This document shows, one piece after another, positions 55,493 through 63,713 of a DNA stretch of 64,000 nucleotides. The stretch covers positions 667,501 through 731,500 of the forward strand of contig NZ_UWOP01000001.1 in NCBI RefSeq assembly GCF_900604485.1, read 5' to 3'. The position numbers were made by a program, and so were the translations under genes. The notes under the pieces are model-generated. The model was not told the origin of the DNA. It saw only the letters and a program-made list of their open reading frames with translations, and searched no databases. Position 1 is the stretch's first letter. Each line of letters opens with the position of its first letter. The stretch comes from Enterococcus mediterraneensis (lineage in GTDB: Bacteria; Bacillota; Bacilli; Lactobacillales; Enterococcaceae).

Positions 55493-56409
55493 TGGAACTT
55501 GATCTCGAATCGCATTCTTTACCTGTTTATGAATCATTAGCCAGTAAAACTCGTTTAAAGATGCTAAAGTACATTGGTAATAGAAAAAGAAGTATCGGTG
55601 AGATTTCGGAATATTTAGGAATGAGCAATGCTATCGTAACTCGACATGTACAGCAGATGGAAGATGCCGGATTATTACATTCTGAGCGAGGCGTAGGCAT
55701 CAACCGAAACAAAAAAATGGTATATTTGAAAGTTGATGATATTCATATTGTTTTTCCTGAAAAAGTCTATCAAGGATATAAACTTCATCAAACAGAATTA
55801 AAAATCGGTCATTTTGTGGATTTTTCTATTTCACCAACTTGTGGACTGGCGACTCCTCAAGAAGTAGTAGGGAAAGCAGATGATCCTAAATACTTTATGG
55901 ATACCAAGCGTGTTGATGCCGCTTTGTTGTGGTTCAGCGAGGGATTTGTAGAATATAAGATTCCAAATATGTTAACAGACGATGAAGATCCTAATATGTT
56001 AGAAATAAGTTTCGAAATCGCTTCAGAGTTTCCACTCTCAAATAATATTTGGCCTAGTGACATCTCCATTTATGTTAATGATATATTGGTTGCTGTTTAT
56101 ACTGTACCTGGAAATTTCTCTGATACTCGGGGTCGTTATACCCCTTCTTGGTGGAATAGCAATTTTAGTCAATATGGTTTGTTGAAGCATGTTCGGATCA
56201 ATAAATTAGATACTGGAATTGATGGGGAAGCCTATTCTGATATTACTATTGATGATTTAGAACTCACTAAGCATCCATTTATTAAGCTTCGATTCTCAGT
56301 AGAGTCAAACGCTATCAATAAAGGAGGTATGACACTTTTTGGTAAAGGATTTGGAAATTACAATCAAGATATTCTCATCAATACGTATTATTTAGAGAAA
56401 CAATCTTAG
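55492..56409 (+). CDS. ArsR-like winged-helix regulator with large C-terminal sensor domain
   Basis: A 305-residue protein. Residues 8-75 are an ArsR/MarR-like winged helix (YESLASKTRLKMLKYI, ISEYLGMSNAIVTRHVQQMEDAGLL, wing with GVGINRNKKMVYL). Residues 80-300 form a beta-rich domain with aromatic patches (GRYTPSWWNSNFSQYG), plausibly sugar binding. It is divergent from the sugar import operon and is the likely local regulator. Classical ArsR proteins are about 100 residues; this fusion is a separate architecture. No metal-binding Cys motif is seen. Confidence 0.82.
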   Translation: MELDLESHSLPVYESLASKTRLKMLKYIGNRKRSIGEISEYLGMSNAIVTRHVQQMEDAGLLHSERGVGINRNKKMVYLKVDDIHIVFPEKVYQGYKLHQTELKIGHFVDFSISPTCGLATPQEVVGKADDPKYFMDTKRVDAALLWFSEGFVEYKIPNMLTDDEDPNMLEISFEIASEFPLSNNIWPSDISIYVNDILVAVYTVPGNFSDTRGRYTPSWWNSNFSQYGLLKHVRINKLDTGIDGEAYSDITIDDLELTKHPFIKLRFSVESNAINKGGMTLFGKGFGNYNQDILINTYYLEKQS

Positions 56410-56456
56410 AATTAAATGTCTCCCACACAATTTCATAAAAAGAACACCCAAAAAAA

Positions 56457-56642
56457 TCATTGATGATACGTTCCTTAAGCCTTTTTTGACTAAAAAGCAA
56501 ATTTAAAGGACGTATCATCAATGACACAAGTATATTTTCATACGAGCGAAGATGTTCATAATTTATTGTAGAAAACAGCACTAATCAAACGAAAAAATAT
56601 TTTGAATATCTTTTCAATCAACTTGTGAAACAATACCTCTAA
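56457..56642 (+). mobile_element. IS256-family insertion sequence remnant (5' end)
   Basis: From 56,521 the plus strand reads MTQVYFHTSEDVHNLL, a stop, then, after a frameshift, KKYFEYLFNQLVKQYL. This is like the start of IS256-type (mutator) transposases. Just before it lie two 22-base arms (56,457-56,478 and 56,503-56,524) complementary at 20 positions; the right arm contains the start codon. Everything downstream is lost. The remnant sits between the regulator gene and the helicase gene and marks a rearrangement point. Confidence 0.6.
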
Positions 56643-56654
56643 ACGAAAGATTTT

Positions 56655-59039
56655 TCAATACCACAGATGTTCTTGGACGATTTTATGATTTCTTTGCTGC
56701 AAAGCTTGTATACGAGCTTGCAGTAACTTTTGTCTTCCTAATAAATTTCTTGTGTAAACAAGGCGACAATTTCTTTGTTTCCGCTTGATTTCTCGTAGAA
56801 AACTATTAGCAGCTTCTTTATTGCGCGCTAAATCCTTCGGAACAGCAAAGTAGCGATTATTAATTTCTACTAAATAACGAGTATCTTGCACCGGCTCTAA
56901 CAGTTCCATTAGTGCTTCATTAAAAAAACGTTCTTCTTGGTACGTTCCATTTTTTATCCGTACAGTAAACTGATCTTCATTAAAATCAATGTAAAGGCTG
57001 ATATTTTTAGAAAGTTTTTGTTGCTCTTGATAAGTGGACAGTAGGGACTTGGCAAAAACACTGCGTAAGCCACATTCCTTCTTCCATAAATATCTGGTTC
57101 GCTGCTGACGCAAGTATAATAAAAAATCACCTTGAAACAAAGCTCCCCAGAAAGATAGCCGGGTATTCGCTAGCTCTGAATATTGTTCTTTTTTTGATTG
57201 AAATTCACTACTCGTAGCTTCTTGTCTAACAATTATCGGCATAGAAAGATGGGTTCCTTTGCTCAAGGATTCTTCCCAAAATTTAGTTAATAGCGACCGT
57301 TGCTGAGCAAAGAAAAAATTTTGCTGATTATAATTCTCTAAATTTTCTTTTGTTGGTTCATTTGGAAAATTAAAACGCGCTTGACCGCTAGTGATAGTAT
57401 CAGGAATTTGTTGGTTAGAAATACCTTCGATAAATGACAGTCTGCGCATAATCGGAGAAAGCTCTGGCTGCTCCTTCCAAGAAACTTCAGGTACGTAAAC
57501 GCCCAAATGCCATAGATGACTAAGCGATTTATTGTTAGCGGAACGTAGCGCACGTCCTCGCAGCTGCTGCACCTGCACAATGGAACTAGATTTATTTCCT
57601 AAAACCAGCGTATTTACACTCGGACAATTCCACCCTTCCCCAAGCAAAGCAATCGTTCCAATCAAACAATTCAGAATCTTTTGATCCAATAGAAAAGTCA
57701 CCTTTTGAAGGAACTCGCGACGGTTTGCATCTGTCAATTTCAATCGCAAATACCCAGGGACTTCCGTAAGTTTATGAAAATTAGCCCGAGGAAAATATTT
57801 TTTTACGACTTTTTCAGACATAATTATAAAACGACCACAAATCATTCCTAGCTCTGTCTTTTCTTGTATCAGAGTTTGGAGACTGAGAAATTGCGGTACA
57901 GTACCATAATAATTTGGGTTTTCCGGAAAATCCAAGGCCTCTTCACAAATTCGATCAAATAATACAACTCCACATAGATCCTCTTCAAGATACATTTCTT
58001 CTTTAATGATGATTCGATTAATAGCAGCTATCTTTTCTTGTGGGCTTTCTAATAAGCGGCCCTCTGGAAAATCAGGATAAAGAGATAAACCTTCTTCTTT
58101 GAGCCAATGTACTTTTTTTAAAAAAGCAAAAATTTCTAATTCTGGATACGTTGACAGTAACCATTGATAAAGTAATTTTACTTGCTCTGGGGAAACATCT
58201 GGAAGATGCCATTTACGTTTAAAGCCCAGTACTCGCCAATGACTTGCGGAAATTCGGAAACCGTTTCTATCTAAAAACAGCAACATCGCTACATAAAAAT
58301 CAAAATCTTCATAGATTGCTGTTGTATGTTGCAACGGATTGGTAATATAAGGGTGTTTACTAATTATTCCCACACTTTCCTCATCTGTAAGTAGTCGATC
58401 GATAATCTGGTCTTGCTTAGCGAGAAAGGAAGAATAGCTGTTTTTCCCTTGAGAATCTGCTTCGATAAAATAGACAAAATCTTGATAGGGAGTGAGGACT
58501 TTTTTATCGATCAATTCCGTTGCTGAGATTTCCTCATCAATTGGTCCATTTAGTTTTAGGTAGGACTTCCATTCTCTCTGAGTACTATCCAATGGCGATG
58601 TCGCGGTTAAAGAAAGACTTTTCAAGGAAGGCGCACTATTCTTTAAGGAAAGTACTACTTCACCCCAATTTTTCTTCAGATGATGCGCTTCATCCAAAAT
58701 CAAAAACTCAATGCCCTTCCGAAGTAAAAAATCGGGATCTTCTTGCAACTGTAGATAGAGAGTTTGATAAGTTGCAATAGTAATTTGCCCCGGTACCAAA
58801 AGATCTATACTGATATGAATATTAAAAAAGCTCTTCGTTGTAGCTATCCATTGTTCTCTTAGCAAAAGCGCGGGAACTAAAATCAATGTTTTTCGCTTTA
58901 ATTCTTCAAAAATCGCTAAACCCAGTATCGTTTTGCCAGAGCCGGGCGGTGCAATAAAATGGTACGTTGACTGCTGCGGATGCTGTTTTACGTAATCTAG
59001 CAACCGCTGCTGATAGGATCGTAAAGTGATATTTTCCAT
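56655..59039 (-). CDS. orphan superfamily 2 helicase with unique insert and C-terminal domain
   Basis: A 794-residue cytosolic protein. Motif I APPGSGKT (residues 30-37), motif II DEAH (116-119), motif III LTAT (144-147). After a 200-residue insert the second RecA-like domain has motif V ALLGEGWNCP (464-473) and motif VI QQLRGRALR (491-499). About 285 C-terminal residues match nothing I know. The fold is like XPB/UvrB-type DEAH helicases that unwind or translocate on DNA or RNA. No nuclease or methylase gene is adjacent, so a restriction or defence role is only a possibility. Start ATG 59,039 is placed by the FENITLRSYQQ homology to helicase N-termini. Confidence 0.85.
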   Translation of the reverse strand: MENITLRSYQQRLLDYVKQHPQQSTYHFIAPPGSGKTILGLAIFEELKRKTLILVPALLLREQWIATTKSFFNIHISIDLLVPGQITIATYQTLYLQLQEDPDFLLRKGIEFLILDEAHHLKKNWGEVVLSLKNSAPSLKSLSLTATSPLDSTQREWKSYLKLNGPIDEEISATELIDKKVLTPYQDFVYFIEADSQGKNSYSSFLAKQDQIIDRLLTDEESVGIISKHPYITNPLQHTTAIYEDFDFYVAMLLFLDRNGFRISASHWRVLGFKRKWHLPDVSPEQVKLLYQWLLSTYPELEIFAFLKKVHWLKEEGLSLYPDFPEGRLLESPQEKIAAINRIIIKEEMYLEEDLCGVVLFDRICEEALDFPENPNYYGTVPQFLSLQTLIQEKTELGMICGRFIIMSEKVVKKYFPRANFHKLTEVPGYLRLKLTDANRREFLQKVTFLLDQKILNCLIGTIALLGEGWNCPSVNTLVLGNKSSSIVQVQQLRGRALRSANNKSLSHLWHLGVYVPEVSWKEQPELSPIMRRLSFIEGISNQQIPDTITSGQARFNFPNEPTKENLENYNQQNFFFAQQRSLLTKFWEESLSKGTHLSMPIIVRQEATSSEFQSKKEQYSELANTRLSFWGALFQGDFLLYLRQQRTRYLWKKECGLRSVFAKSLLSTYQEQQKLSKNISLYIDFNEDQFTVRIKNGTYQEERFFNEALMELLEPVQDTRYLVEINNRYFAVPKDLARNKEAANSFLREIKRKQRNCRLVYTRNLLGRQKLLQARIQALQQRNHKIVQEHLWY

Positions 59040-59242
59040 TGAAAATCCTCAAATCTTTGAGAAGTTGTTCAGTCTCCCCATTATTTTCTAAAGAATATAA
59101 TCATTATTTTTGTAAATCATCTTATCGCAACGAGTTTGCTAAAGCAAGATTGATTCTACACTCTCCTATTTCTTAACTTTCAAACATGATAATGTCCTAC
59201 TTAACGAGAAGTTAAAATGTCTCTATGCAATATCTAACGGTA
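59040..59242. other. divergent spacer, helicase side
   Basis: AT-rich. It should contain the helicase promoter on the minus strand; no convincing -35/-10 pair, repeat or RNA gene was identified. Confidence 0.4.
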
Positions 59243-59272
59243 TTGCATTGTGGATTTTCAGAAAATTATTAT
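59243..59272 (+). promoter_or_regulatory. promoter of the MFS exporter gene
   Basis: TTGCAT (59,243-59,248), 18-base spacer, TATTAT (59,267-59,272). The CodY box lies inside the spacer. Confidence 0.55.
59253..59267. promoter_or_regulatory. CodY box
   Basis: GATTTTCAGAAAATT matches the CodY consensus AATTTTCWGAAAATT at 14 of 15 bases. Its place between -35 and -10 predicts repression in nutrient-rich conditions. Confidence 0.7.
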
Positions 59273-59337
59273 TTTGTTACTTGCATCAAAATAAAACCTA
59301 TGATACGCTACTTTTTAGATAAATAATCGTACAGATA

Positions 59338-59353
59338 ACACGTGCAAACGTGT
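59338..59353. promoter_or_regulatory. palindrome upstream of the MFS gene
   Basis: ACACGT-GCAA-ACGTGT, a perfect 6-bp inverted repeat, about 77 bases before the start codon. Could be an operator for an unlinked repressor. Confidence 0.45.
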
Positions 59354-59355
59354 CG

Positions 59356-59403
59356 AAAGAGAGGCGATTTCTATTTTTAAATAGAAATGGTCTCTCTTTT
59401 TGT
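59356..59403 (+). terminator. terminator-like hairpin in the MFS leader
   Basis: The arms (59,356-59,374 with 59,382-59,400) pair at 16 of 19 positions and end in a run of Ts. It lies between the promoter and the start codon, so it may attenuate transcription. Confidence 0.55.
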
Positions 59404-59429
59404 GCGAAATATATTTAGAGGTGATCTAT

Positions 59430-60800
59430 TTGCAGAAAAAAATCCATCTGACATCTGCCGTTTTGGCAACGGGTGTCATGTCTTTTGCGGGGGTTTTGAT
59501 TGAAACCGCCATGAACGTTACTTTTCCAACTTTAATTGAAGAATTTTCTTTATCAACATCCCTTGTCCAGTGGATCACAACGATTTATCTTTTGATGATT
59601 TCAATCGTTGTGCCCTTATCGACCTATCTTCATAAAAATTTCAGCATACGTACATTGTTCCTAGTATCCAATATGGCTTTTCTTGCTGGCCTGTTTACTG
59701 ATTTTATTGCACCGAATTTCGCGATACTGTTGTTAGGAAGATTATTACAAGGGATTGCTACGGGGATCGCTTTGCCGTTGATGTTTCATATTATCTTGAC
59801 CTATGCGCCGTTGAATCAACGAGGAACCATGATGGGCCTTGGCACCCTGACTACTTCGATTGCACCGGCGATCGGACCAACTTATGGCGGAATTCTGACC
59901 TCTGCGCTTTCTTGGCATTATATTTTTATTTTCTTAGTTCCGGTACTGCTGCTCTCCCTTAGCCTGGGTTTATATGCGATTCCTGAAAAAAAAGTCATCA
60001 AAACTGGCCGGTTAGATCTACTCAGCCTTTTAGGATTGGTTCTTTTATTTAGCGGCAGTCTGATTTTTCTAAGTCTTTTAGGAGAACCGCTCAGTTGGCT
60101 AGCACTATTGATTGGCGTGTGTGGCGCAGGATTATTTTATCTACGTACACTACATCTAGACCACCCTTTGCTAAAATTAACTGTTTTTAAAAATAAAGCG
60201 TTTAGTCTTTTTCTATTCAGCTTCTTAGTTTATCAATTTTTATTATTGGGCATTTCGTTTGTGTTACCTAATTTTATTCAAATTGTTCAAGGTCAAAGCG
60301 CATTTGTTGCTGGTTTAGCTATGCTGCCGGGGGCTACGATCGGCGCGGTTCTTTCACCGATCTCAGGAAAAATTTTAGATCAAGCAGGCCCTAAAAAACC
60401 GATCCTCATCGGCTTAATGTTGGCAATAATCGGCTGGTCTGCTCTGCTTATTTTCTTAGGAATCAGTCCTTTATGGGGGTTGATTGCAGGGCATGTCTTT
60501 TATATGATCGGTTTAGGATTATCTTATAGTAACTTGATGACAACTGGGATGAACTCGCTCCCTCCTGAGTTACAAAATGACGGCAATGCGATTTTCAATA
60601 CATTGCAGCAATTTTCCGGAGCGATCGCAACCTCCCTCGTTGCCGTAGTGATCAATTTTTTCCAAGCTCACAGCGCCAAAACCTACCAAGCAGCAACTAT
60701 TACTGGCTCCCAGGTTGCTCTGGGAATTTTGTTGTTCTTGCTTCTGATCAGTTTAGCCGGTTGTTTTTACCAATTTTCTAAACGTGATGCTTCATTCTGA
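59430..60800 (+). CDS. MFS multidrug exporter, 14-helix DHA2-like
   Basis: A 456-residue exporter with 12-14 predicted helices. GVLIETAMNVTFPTLIEEF matches helix 1 of DHA2 pumps; GRLLQGIATGIALPL and GTLTTSIAPAIGPTYGGIL are motif-like stretches in helices 4 and 5. Substrate unknown. It appears to start at TTG 59,430, four bases after AGAGGTGAT; the open frame extends to 59,400 without a site. Its leader carries a CodY box, a palindrome and a hairpin, an unusually rich control region for an MFS gene. Confidence 0.88.
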   Translation: MQKKIHLTSAVLATGVMSFAGVLIETAMNVTFPTLIEEFSLSTSLVQWITTIYLLMISIVVPLSTYLHKNFSIRTLFLVSNMAFLAGLFTDFIAPNFAILLLGRLLQGIATGIALPLMFHIILTYAPLNQRGTMMGLGTLTTSIAPAIGPTYGGILTSALSWHYIFIFLVPVLLLSLSLGLYAIPEKKVIKTGRLDLLSLLGLVLLFSGSLIFLSLLGEPLSWLALLIGVCGAGLFYLRTLHLDHPLLKLTVFKNKAFSLFLFSFLVYQFLLLGISFVLPNFIQIVQGQSAFVAGLAMLPGATIGAVLSPISGKILDQAGPKKPILIGLMLAIIGWSALLIFLGISPLWGLIAGHVFYMIGLGLSYSNLMTTGMNSLPPELQNDGNAIFNTLQQFSGAIATSLVAVVINFFQAHSAKTYQAATITGSQVALGILLFLLLISLAGCFYQFSKRDASF

Positions 60801-60936
60801 TCATCCGAAAATCAACCTGCTAGCATCACTTCACAAGAGGTTGTGCTTTCTTGGTTGAAGCACTTATCCAAAGGGACCTAAATGAAGATGCAGGGTGAAT
60901 GAAGGGGTTGGAAAAATCTAGAGATATGAATAACAC

Positions 60937-60975
60937 TTTTACTACTTTAGATTATAATAATCTAAAGTAGTAAAA
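60937..60975. repeat. 18-bp perfect inverted repeat
   Basis: TTTTACTACTTTAGATTA (60,937-60,954) pairs perfectly with 60,958-60,975 across a 3-base centre, 20 bases before the ATPase fragment. Operator or hairpin; no long T-run follows. Confidence 0.75.
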
Positions 60976-60994
60976 CGACAAGAGGTTTTTGGGT

Positions 60995-61246
60995 ATGTTT
61001 TTAGGAGAAGAAACAGAGTTTGAAACTCTCCAACGGCTGTACGGGAAGAAGATATTTCAAATGGCTGTTGTTTATGGACGCCGTCGTATTGGAAAGATTT
61101 CCTTGCTACATGAATTTATTAAGGATAAAAATTCACTCTATCTGCCTGTGGAAGAAATGAATGATTCGCTGAATTTAAAAAAGTTTTCAAGATTGCTAGG
61201 AGAAACGTTGGAACACCTAAAAATCTCGGTAATCCAACGTTTCTGA
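60995..61246 (+). pseudogene. archaeal-type AAA ATPase, N-terminal fragment
   Basis: 84 residues, MFLGEETEFETLQRLY then FQMAVVYGRRRIGKISLLHEFI, like the first part of archaeal-ATPase-family (PF01637 type) proteins. Intact members are about 450 residues. The Walker A is damaged: GRRRIGKIS where GKT/S is expected. It ends at a stop in a hairpin-rich segment. Confidence 0.7.
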
Positions 61247-61368
61247 GCACTGAGAACAGATTCCATGAATAATCCAAGATATATCTCGGTTGCTCAACAT
61301 AGCTAAAGCTGTGCCACAATCGAAGCAGATTCATCTACACGACTAAAGTCGAGAGTGTTCTCGGTCAG
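61202..61368. repeat. hairpin-rich segment with three CTCGGT-containing repeats
   Basis: CTCGGT occurs at 61,225, 61,285 and 61,360, each followed by a similar TNNTCAA-like stretch (TAATCCAACGT, TGCTCAACAT, CAGTCAATAA). GAAACGTTGGA (61,202-61,212) is complementary to TCCAACGTTTC (61,233-61,243); AGCTAAAGCT and CGACTAAAGTCG form further hairpins. It joins two oppositely oriented ATPase fragments. Nature unknown. Confidence 0.5.
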
Positions 61369-61881
61369 TCAATAAAAAAGCATACCTAGATCAATAAATT
61401 CAACCGTACAGTCTTCCTTAAATTTCATTTGCAATTCATGAGAAATTGGTTTTTTAGTAAAGAAATAATAAATTGATTCAAAATTTGGAAATAGTTGTCC
61501 TTTGTTTATCAATTTTTCGATTTCTAACTGTTTCTTAAAATCATTTCGCCACTTGCATTCGCCAAGGAGAATTTTTTTTGTCTATTTCATCTGCGACGAC
61601 GACATCAACATCTGTCGGTATTTTTTTGACCGGATCATTCCCCCACCAAGCACCAAAAAATGTTGCAATCAATGGGAGCTCCTCTTCACTATTTTTGCGA
61701 ACCAAATAATCTAGGGCACTCTCTTCAAATGCTGGTTTTCCCACGAAATCAGATAGTAATGGAAGTACACGACGTTTAGCATAACTAAATCCGTCACCAC
61801 GTTCTATTAGCTCCTTATTTTGAAAAACAAATTTATGAAAACTAAATAAAGAACCAAAAAACAGTTCCGACGCTTTTTCTT
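61369..61881 (-). pseudogene. archaeal-type ATPase, C-terminal (DUF234) fragment
   Basis: On the minus strand about 170 residues read KQEKASELFFGSLFSFHKFV, then VGKPAFEESALDYLVRKN, FFGAWWGNDPVKK, a frame change near 61,575 in a T-run, then ILLGECKWRNDFKKQLEIEK and a terminal TVEFIDLGMLFY. This is the DUF234 end of PF01637-type ATPases. The ATPase part is missing and the frame is broken. Its direction is opposite to the N-terminal fragment at 60,995. Confidence 0.7.
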
Positions 61882-61883
61882 GC

Positions 61884-62414
61884 TTAATTATCCGCCCACG
61901 GTAAATCTGTTGTTAACAGCGAAGCAAACTCCTTGTATTCATCCCGTTCCTGCAACCGATGCTGCCGTCGCTTTTCATATCCAGCACAGACCATCTTTTC
62001 TTCCTCGGTCTCCGGTTCAACTTTCGGCACCACAAATTCAATTTCCTCATTCATATGAGAAGGAACTGCCACAAATGTCGTAAAGCAGGTTGCCGCTAGA
62101 TACCGTTCTCCTGTCGTCAGATTTTCACCAATCACTTTGACAAACACTTCCATTGATTTATGATGGGTCCCTGACACATATGATTCCACACAGACAGAGT
62201 GATTTTCATGCAACGGTTTTAAAAAATTTAAGTTATCCAGTGAAGCGGTCACTGCGCCTCTTCGGCAATGACGTGTCACAGAGATCGAAGCTGTATCATC
62301 GATCAATGTCATCAGCTTCCCACCAAACAAAAAACCAAATGGATTCAAATCAAAAGGGAAGATCCGATGAGTTTGGATTGCCCGAGAGGTTCGGCAATAA
62401 TGATATTCTTCCAA
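61884..62414 (-). CDS. acyl-CoA thioesterase, hot-dog fold (YkhA/YciA type)
   Basis: A 176-residue hot-dog thioesterase. FDLNPFGFLFGGKLMTLIDDTASISVTRH holds the catalytic Asp region, followed by NLNFLKPLHENHSVCVESYV and a KSMEVFVKV strand. Substrate is an acyl-CoA of unknown chain. A charged C-terminal tail (PETEEEKMVCAGYEKRRQHRL) is as in Bacillus YkhA. The probable start is TTG 62,414 after GGAGTGA. It abuts the ATPase remnant by two bases. Confidence 0.88.
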   Translation of the reverse strand: MEEYHYCRTSRAIQTHRIFPFDLNPFGFLFGGKLMTLIDDTASISVTRHCRRGAVTASLDNLNFLKPLHENHSVCVESYVSGTHHKSMEVFVKVIGENLTTGERYLAATCFTTFVAVPSHMNEEIEFVVPKVEPETEEEKMVCAGYEKRRQHRLQERDEYKEFASLLTTDLPWADN

Positions 62415-62796
62415 CTATATTCACTCCATTCATGCATCGTGATGGCTAGAGTATATCACAACAAAAGAAAAATAAACATCCTGCAACAGTACTGATCCGA
62501 GCCCAATAAAAAATGTGCTATTCTAAGTTTCAGTCAAATAAAGTACCCGGAAAATAGCAAGCTTGCCTTTATAGTCTAATAGCTCCGCCTCAAGATTTAA
62601 CGAGCAATATTTGTTATTAACCTTCTAAAATACGTATATGACCATTTTATCCAAATATCAAACCTTAAATGTTAAAAAAACTTACCACTGTATTCTCTCT
62701 TAGCATTAAAGTGCTTCTTTACCTTGCCATCACTAAAACTCCTCTGTCGAATATACAGTGATTTGTCAGTAACTCGTTGCTATTCGGATTGCCCAC
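62415..62796. other. intergenic, nothing recognised
   Basis: About 380 bases, AT-rich, without a credible gene, RNA or long repeat. The thioesterase promoter on the minus strand is presumably near 62,430-62,480. Confidence 0.5.
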
Positions 62797-62859
62797 AAAA
62801 AAACTCCCTGATCTGCTAAGCGGCTGCCAACCGCTCATCAAATCGAAAGGAGTTTTTTT
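62797..62859. terminator. branched terminator
   Basis: AAAAAAACTCC (62,797-62,807) pairs with GGAGTTTTTTT (62,849-62,859); inside, AGCGG (62,819-62,823) pairs with CCGCT (62,831-62,835). It ends transcription of the gene at 62,928 (minus strand). Confidence 0.75.
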
Positions 62860-62927
62860 ACTCATATAGCTAGTTTATCCACGCGTTTTTACGACCGAAA
62901 AACACGACGAAAATTCACCAGATGATA

Positions 62928-63305
62928 TCAAGTTTTCTGAATTTTTGCCGCTTCAAGTTTTCGCTTGTTGTACTGCTTCAGTTTCCGAAGTTCCCGCATT
63001 TGCTTTGTCTCTAACACTTCCATTAAGAATTGGCTATAACGCCCAAATTGCAGTGCTTCACAAAAATTATCTACGACATGAAAATCGTTGATGGAATACG
63101 GCAAGTGATCCATATCTTCTTGGAACAACTCCAGCTGTAATGCGCGAGCTTTTGCTAAATGTTCCTGTTCTTGCTTTATGTGGCTGACCATTTTCCCCAC
63201 GTCTTTTTGATGGAAAGCGAGGATTCCCTTTGTCAGTTCTTCGATAGCGTCATCTGAAACATAACTGATTTGAAACGAAAGTGCTTTGGTTTTTGTCGTA
63301 GACAT
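62928..63305 (-). CDS. PTS EIIA (lactose/cellobiose)-like protein, His retained
   Basis: A 125-residue helical protein. FQISYVSDDAIEELTKGILA, then HLAKARALQLELFQED, then DFHVVDNFCEAL follow the three-helix pattern of the EIIA(Lac/Cel) family, with HVVDN at the place of the phosphorylated HAQDH motif, so His and Asp are kept. A basic C-terminal helix (LRKLKQYNKRKLEAAK) is extra. Sequence is far from typical EIIA and lacks an adjacent EIIB or EIIC gene. Role unknown: phosphocarrier or sensor. ATG 63,305. Followed by the terminator at 62,797. Confidence 0.55.
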   Translation of the reverse strand: MSTTKTKALSFQISYVSDDAIEELTKGILAFHQKDVGKMVSHIKQEQEHLAKARALQLELFQEDMDHLPYSINDFHVVDNFCEALQFGRYSQFLMEVLETKQMRELRKLKQYNKRKLEAAKIQKT

Positions 63306-63338
63306 AATAAATCCCCTCTATTCTTAGTTTTTTTGGTA

Positions 63339-63360
63339 CAAGAAAAGATACGTAAATCAA
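63339..63360 (-). promoter_or_regulatory. shared upstream element, copy 1
   Basis: On the minus strand TTGATTTACGTATCTTTTCT (G follows) lies about 33 bases before the 63,305 start. It shares GTATCT[TA]TTCT[TA]G with the element at 63,714. Confidence 0.4.
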
Positions 63361-63372
63361 TCTACTCTCTCT

Positions 63373-63678
63373 TTAAATTTCTTTTTCCAAAGTATTTTGT
63401 ATTGATTCAAAGAATTCTCCCCAGTGCATAGCAGTAGTGAGACATTCCTTTGCGCTAGAGACCTCCGCAGGTTTGATCGGAGAGCGTTTTTCCAGATAAA
63501 ACAACTTCCTTTCTAAATTGTTAGCTACATTTAAGCAGACTTGACCTTGATTAAGGAGTCGTAGCGATTTGCTGATCTCTCCTTGTTTGATCATTTTCGT
63601 CCCTTCTAAAAAATAGTCCATCGCCATTTCCGCATGGTTGAGAATCAACGATGCGTATATTTGCTCTTGTGCTGTCAT
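63373..63678 (-). CDS. PTS EIIA (lactose/cellobiose)-like protein, active-site His lost
   Basis: A 101-residue all-helical protein beginning MTAQEQIYASLILNHAEMAMD. Its helix pattern and the C-terminal SSAKECLTTAMHWGEFFESI follow the EIIA(Lac/Cel) family, where VHAQDHLMTAM is usual. Ser stands where the phosphorylated His should be, and Lys-Glu where Gln-Asp should be. It therefore should not carry phosphate in the normal way. It has its own promoter-like element and lies next to its His-containing relative; a heterodimer or regulator role is speculation. Confidence 0.5.
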   Translation of the reverse strand: MTAQEQIYASLILNHAEMAMDYFLEGTKMIKQGEISKSLRLLNQGQVCLNVANNLERKLFYLEKRSPIKPAEVSSAKECLTTAMHWGEFFESIQNTLEKEI

Positions 63679-63713
63679 TTTCTTCCTCCAAACATTTTAT
63701 TTTTTTTGCTTTT

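Noticed and set aside
61202-61368. possible CRISPR-like repeats
   Set aside because: Repeats are only about 16 bases, imperfect and with unequal spacing (60 and 75); no cas genes nearby.
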